This document shows, in pieces, positions 62,038 to 64,000 of a stretch of DNA of 64,000 bases. The notes under the pieces were generated by a model. That model made no database searches. It saw only the letters and a list, made by a program, of their open reading frames with translations, and was not told the DNA's origin. Origin of the DNA: Archaeoglobus neptunius (GTDB lineage Archaea; Halobacteriota; Archaeoglobi; Archaeoglobales; Archaeoglobaceae); the NCBI RefSeq assembly GCF_016757965.1, contig NZ_JAEKIW010000001.1, positions 62,001-126,000 of the forward strand, in the 5' to 3' direction. The position numbers and the translations under genes are program-made. Each line of letters opens with the position of its first letter. Position 1 is the stretch's first letter.

Positions 62038-62688
62038 ATGCGAGGCAAATGTTACATCTGCAACAAAACGTTCAGCAAGGCTGGAATGGTGAAACATATG
62101 AAAACGCACCTGAAGAATAATGGAGATACAAGGCTTTTCCACGTCGTGGTTGATGGATTGTATCAGCCAGAGTACTGGCTTCACATCGAAATTCCCGCAG
62201 ATGCCAAGTTTAAAGACCTTGATAAGTTCTTAAGAGAGATATGGCTTGAATGCTGCGGGCATTTGAGTGCTTTCGAAATTGACGGTGTCAACTATCATTC
62301 CAAGTACTTTGATTTTGATCTGGACCCATCAGCGAGAGATACGGATATACCGCTGAGCAGAGTTCTAAGCGTGGGAATGGAGTTCTACCACATCTACGAC
62401 TTTGGTTCTTCAACGGAGCTGAGGCTCAGGATTGTAGGAGAGAGAATGGGCAAAACTGAGGAGAAAGTCAGGATTCCTGCAAGGAACGAACCGCCCGACA
62501 TAAGATGCAGTTGTGGTAAAAAGGCGAGATGGATCTGCATGCAGTGTTTTGTTGATAATCTGGGGGAGAACTGCTATTTCTGCGATGGATGTGCAAAAGA
62601 GCACGAATGCGGCGAAGATATGCTTTTACCGGTGGTTAACTCACCAAGATGCGGTGTTTGTGGGTATGAAGGTGGTAAATACGATTGA
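62038..62688 (+). CDS. pRiA4b ORF-3-like domain protein with N-terminal C2H2 and C-terminal zinc fingers
   Basis: The 216-residue protein starts with a C2H2-type finger (CYICNKTFSKAGMVKHMKTH). A pRiA4b ORF-3-like domain follows (about 30-150, with LYQPEYWLHIEIPADAKFKD, LDKFLREIWLECCGHLSAF and FYHIYDFGSSTELRLRI). A cysteine-rich tail with at least four CxxC pairs (CSCGKKARWICMQC, CYFCDGC and CGVCGYE) completes it. pRiA4b-type proteins are common near plasmid and mobile DNA; their function is unknown. The ATG lies about 26 nt after AATTAAAAAC, so it is leaderless. The next gene is a broken integrase. Confidence 0.83.
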   Translation: MRGKCYICNKTFSKAGMVKHMKTHLKNNGDTRLFHVVVDGLYQPEYWLHIEIPADAKFKDLDKFLREIWLECCGHLSAFEIDGVNYHSKYFDFDLDPSARDTDIPLSRVLSVGMEFYHIYDFGSSTELRLRIVGERMGKTEEKVRIPARNEPPDIRCSCGKKARWICMQCFVDNLGENCYFCDGCAKEHECGEDMLLPVVNSPRCGVCGYEGGKYD

Positions 62689-62699
62689 AAGGGTAAAAT

Positions 62700-63542
62700 G
62701 ATAAAGTTTGGCTTTACGAGCTGAAGAAAGAACTTGTGACAAGGAAATATAGCAGGAGAACGGTAAAGTTCTACCTGCATTACAATGAAGAATTTTTGAA
62801 GTTCTACAATAAAAGCCCATACCAGGTATCAAATGAAGATGTGAGGGATTACCTGTATTATCTGGCAGAGAAGAAGAACTGTTCGGCTTCAACTCTGAAC
62901 ATAGCAATAAATGCACTGAAGTTTTACTACGGCGAGGTGCTGAAGCGGAGATTTGCTTACAGCATCAGAAGGCCAAAGAAGGACAAAAGATTGCCTGTTG
63001 TTTTAGGTCAGGAGGAGGTTTCGATGATTTTGTCATCGATTACCAACATCAAGCAGAGGCTGATTTTAATGTTCATGTATTCCGCTGGGTTGAGAGTTGG
63101 AGAGGTTGTAAGGCTCAGGATTGAAGATGTTGATGTGAAGAGAAAATTGATCAGGGTAAGGGGTGGAAAGGGAAGAAAAGATCGCTATACAATTCTTTCC
63201 GAAGTTGCGATGGAAACTTTCAAGAATATATTGAAAGATGCAGGCCGGAAAAATGGCTTTTTCCGGGGCAGAGAAGAGATAAAAACATATCAACCAGAAC
63301 GGTTCAGGCAATCTTTGAAAAAGCAAAGGATAGGGCTGGAATAAAGAAGGACGCTACCGTTCACTCTTTATGACATTCATTCGCCACCCATCTGCTCGAA
63401 AGTGGATTTGAGATGCATTCAGGAGTTGCTTGGACACAAAAGCTCAAAAACGACAGAGATTTATACTCATGTAGCAATGAAAGATTTGAGGAGGATAAGA
63501 AGTCCACTGGATATGCTGGGAGGTGATAGAGGGAATGGTTGA
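62700..63542 (+). pseudogene. Broken XerC/D-type tyrosine recombinase (integrase)
   Basis: Three segments in shifted frames reconstruct a recombinase of about 280 residues. Frame one holds the SAM-like N-terminal domain (KYSRRTVKFYLHYNEEF) and MYSAGLRVGEVVRLRIEDV with the first catalytic Arg. A frameshift near 63280 moves to the frame reading STRTVQAIFEKAKDRAGI and ATVHSL. A TGA at 63371-63373 replaces the Arg of the HxLRH motif. A second frameshift near 63404 leads to [20 protein letters not shown], with the final His and the catalytic Tyr, ending at 63542. No start codon precedes the first segment in frame except GTG 62736. The gene is inactive. Confidence 0.85.
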
Positions 63543-63543
63543 A

Positions 63544-63626
63544 AAGTTCGTATATCCTGCCGAAAAGGAGATAGTATGAAATTCACATATCTTCCCAAAT
63601 TAGACCAAAAAGCGAAGTTCGTATAT
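63544..63626 (+). repeat. Pair of direct repeats AAGTTCGTATAT flanking about 60 bp
   Basis: The 12-mer AAGTTCGTATAT occurs at 63544-63555 and 63615-63626, just after the broken integrase. It may mark old attachment or regulatory sites. The rest of the stretch 63543-63712 holds no gene. Confidence 0.4.
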
Positions 63627-63712
63627 ACTAAGTTCAACGAAATGCTCGCTCCGGCGCCTAGATAGAATGATTTAAAAACATGAAAATAACTCATTAATTG
63701 AGGAAACTAACC

Positions 63713-64000
63713 ATGATGAAAAAGGCTGTGGTTTGGGATCCGGTAATGAGATCTTCAGCAAGAAAATATGACCCTTGTATACAGATAGAAAAAGGTAGGT
63801 GTAAAATAAAGTGCGAAGATTGTAAAATAACCCTTATTGCAGATAGATTTCTAGGTGAAGAATTTCAGAGAGAAATTTTAGGAAAACTTGGTAAAAGCAA
63901 AGGAAGATACCCATATGTGATAATCGTTGATACTCTTGGCTGTAATTTAAGGTGCTGGTTCTGCTATGCGTACAAATTTTTTGATAAAAGATCTGCGGAA
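63713..64000 (+). CDS. Radical SAM protein, N-terminal part (runs past the window end)
   Basis: The frame from ATG 63713 (or 63716) stays open for 96 codons to the last base. Residues 80-90 read TLGCNLRCWFCYAYKFF, the CxxxCxxC site that holds the radical SAM [4Fe-4S] cluster. Before it lies an unusual 75-residue leader with four cysteines (YDPCIQIEKGRCKIKCEDCK), which may bind another cluster or zinc. The start of most radical SAM proteins has the CxxxCxxC within the first 30-60 residues, so this leader is longer than average. A GAGGA site lies about 10 nt upstream. Codon use is richer in AGA, ATA and TTA than in the housekeeping genes. The reaction cannot be inferred from this part. Confidence 0.82.
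   Translation, partial: MMKKAVVWDPVMRSSARKYDPCIQIEKGRCKIKCEDCKITLIADRFLGEEFQREILGKLGKSKGRYPYVIIVDTLGCNLRCWFCYAYKFFDKRSAE

Noticed and set aside
63627-63660. Possible tRNA 3' fragment (GTTCAACG and GGCGCC) near the integrase remnant as an attachment site
   Set aside because: The putative T arm does not pair and no acceptor stem can be formed.
1-64000. CRISPR arrays, insertion sequences or rRNA genes
   Set aside because: No regularly spaced repeats, transposase genes or rRNA-like sequences were seen on reading the window.

Overview
The window reads as chromosomal DNA of a hyperthermophilic archaeon of the order Archaeoglobales, most likely an Archaeoglobus-type sulfur-oxyanion reducer. The information-processing genes are archaeal (MCM, aIF2-alpha, Nop10, Spt5, SecE, L11, S6e, archaeal ThrRS, Cgi121, NFACT/RqcH, a beta-CASP nuclease). 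A bacterial-type gyrB, FtsZ and a complete dsrOPMKJ (HmeA-E) operon accompany them. Many genes start directly at, or within about 20 nt of, the position expected for transcription start about 26 nt after a TATA box. Internal operon genes carry GGTG/GGAGG-type ribosome binding sites. Genus assignment is inference.

Layout. 1-6 kb: end of a TctA-like permease, an RNA cytosine methylase, RqcH, ribose-1,5-bisphosphate isomerase, and two exported or membrane proteins of unknown function. 6.1-8.7 kb: a decayed stretch with three gene remnants around a phenylacetate-CoA-ligase-like gene and tRNA-Pro(UGG). 8.9-14.6 kb: a two-domain KaiC-like ATPase, a sulfur-relay operon (DsrE, TusA, SQR-like flavoprotein, DUF1641) and an MTA/SAH-deaminase-type amidohydrolase. 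14.6-21.6 kb: thrS and two divergent DsrMK-like electron-transfer pairs. 21.8-31.6 kb: two membrane proteins of unknown function, a GPN-type GTPase, secE-spt5-rpl11, ftsZ, metallo-hydrolases, an E1-like protein and gyrB. 31.6-32.3 kb: an AT-rich non-coding block with three related repeats, a possible origin or control region. 32.3-44.7 kb: housekeeping (wHTH regulator, pyrK, aIF2-alpha-nop10-pac2, lysK-like, archaeal aroK, cgi121, mcm, rps6e). 44.8-51.2 kb: pdxST with an EamA transporter, a GlcD/GlcF-type lactate or glycolate dehydrogenase pair, a PHP phosphoesterase and a UPF0282 hydrolase. 51.2-56.3 kb: dsrOPMKJ. 56.4-61.9 kb: a one-direction cluster of acyl-CoA ligase, KAS III-like enzyme, NHL protein, iron-sulfur flavoprotein, LivH and LivM. 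62.0-64.0 kb: accessory DNA with a zinc-finger pRiA4b-type protein, a broken tyrosine integrase and the start of a radical SAM protein.

Functional theme. Three DsrMK modules, the sulfur-relay operon and the lactate/glycolate-type dehydrogenase point to anaerobic respiration with quinone-linked electron transfer to sulfur compounds. A 12-bp motif, GGTTAACGTTAA, lies upstream of the promoters of both dsrOPMKJ and the adjacent acyl-CoA/Liv cluster, suggesting shared control. No CRISPR array, insertion sequence or rRNA gene was found. The most unusual items are the shared palindrome, the Cys-to-Asp change in the main DsrK, the repeat-bearing AT-rich block beside gyrB, the integrase with a stop codon in place of a catalytic Arg, and several enzymes with altered signature motifs.
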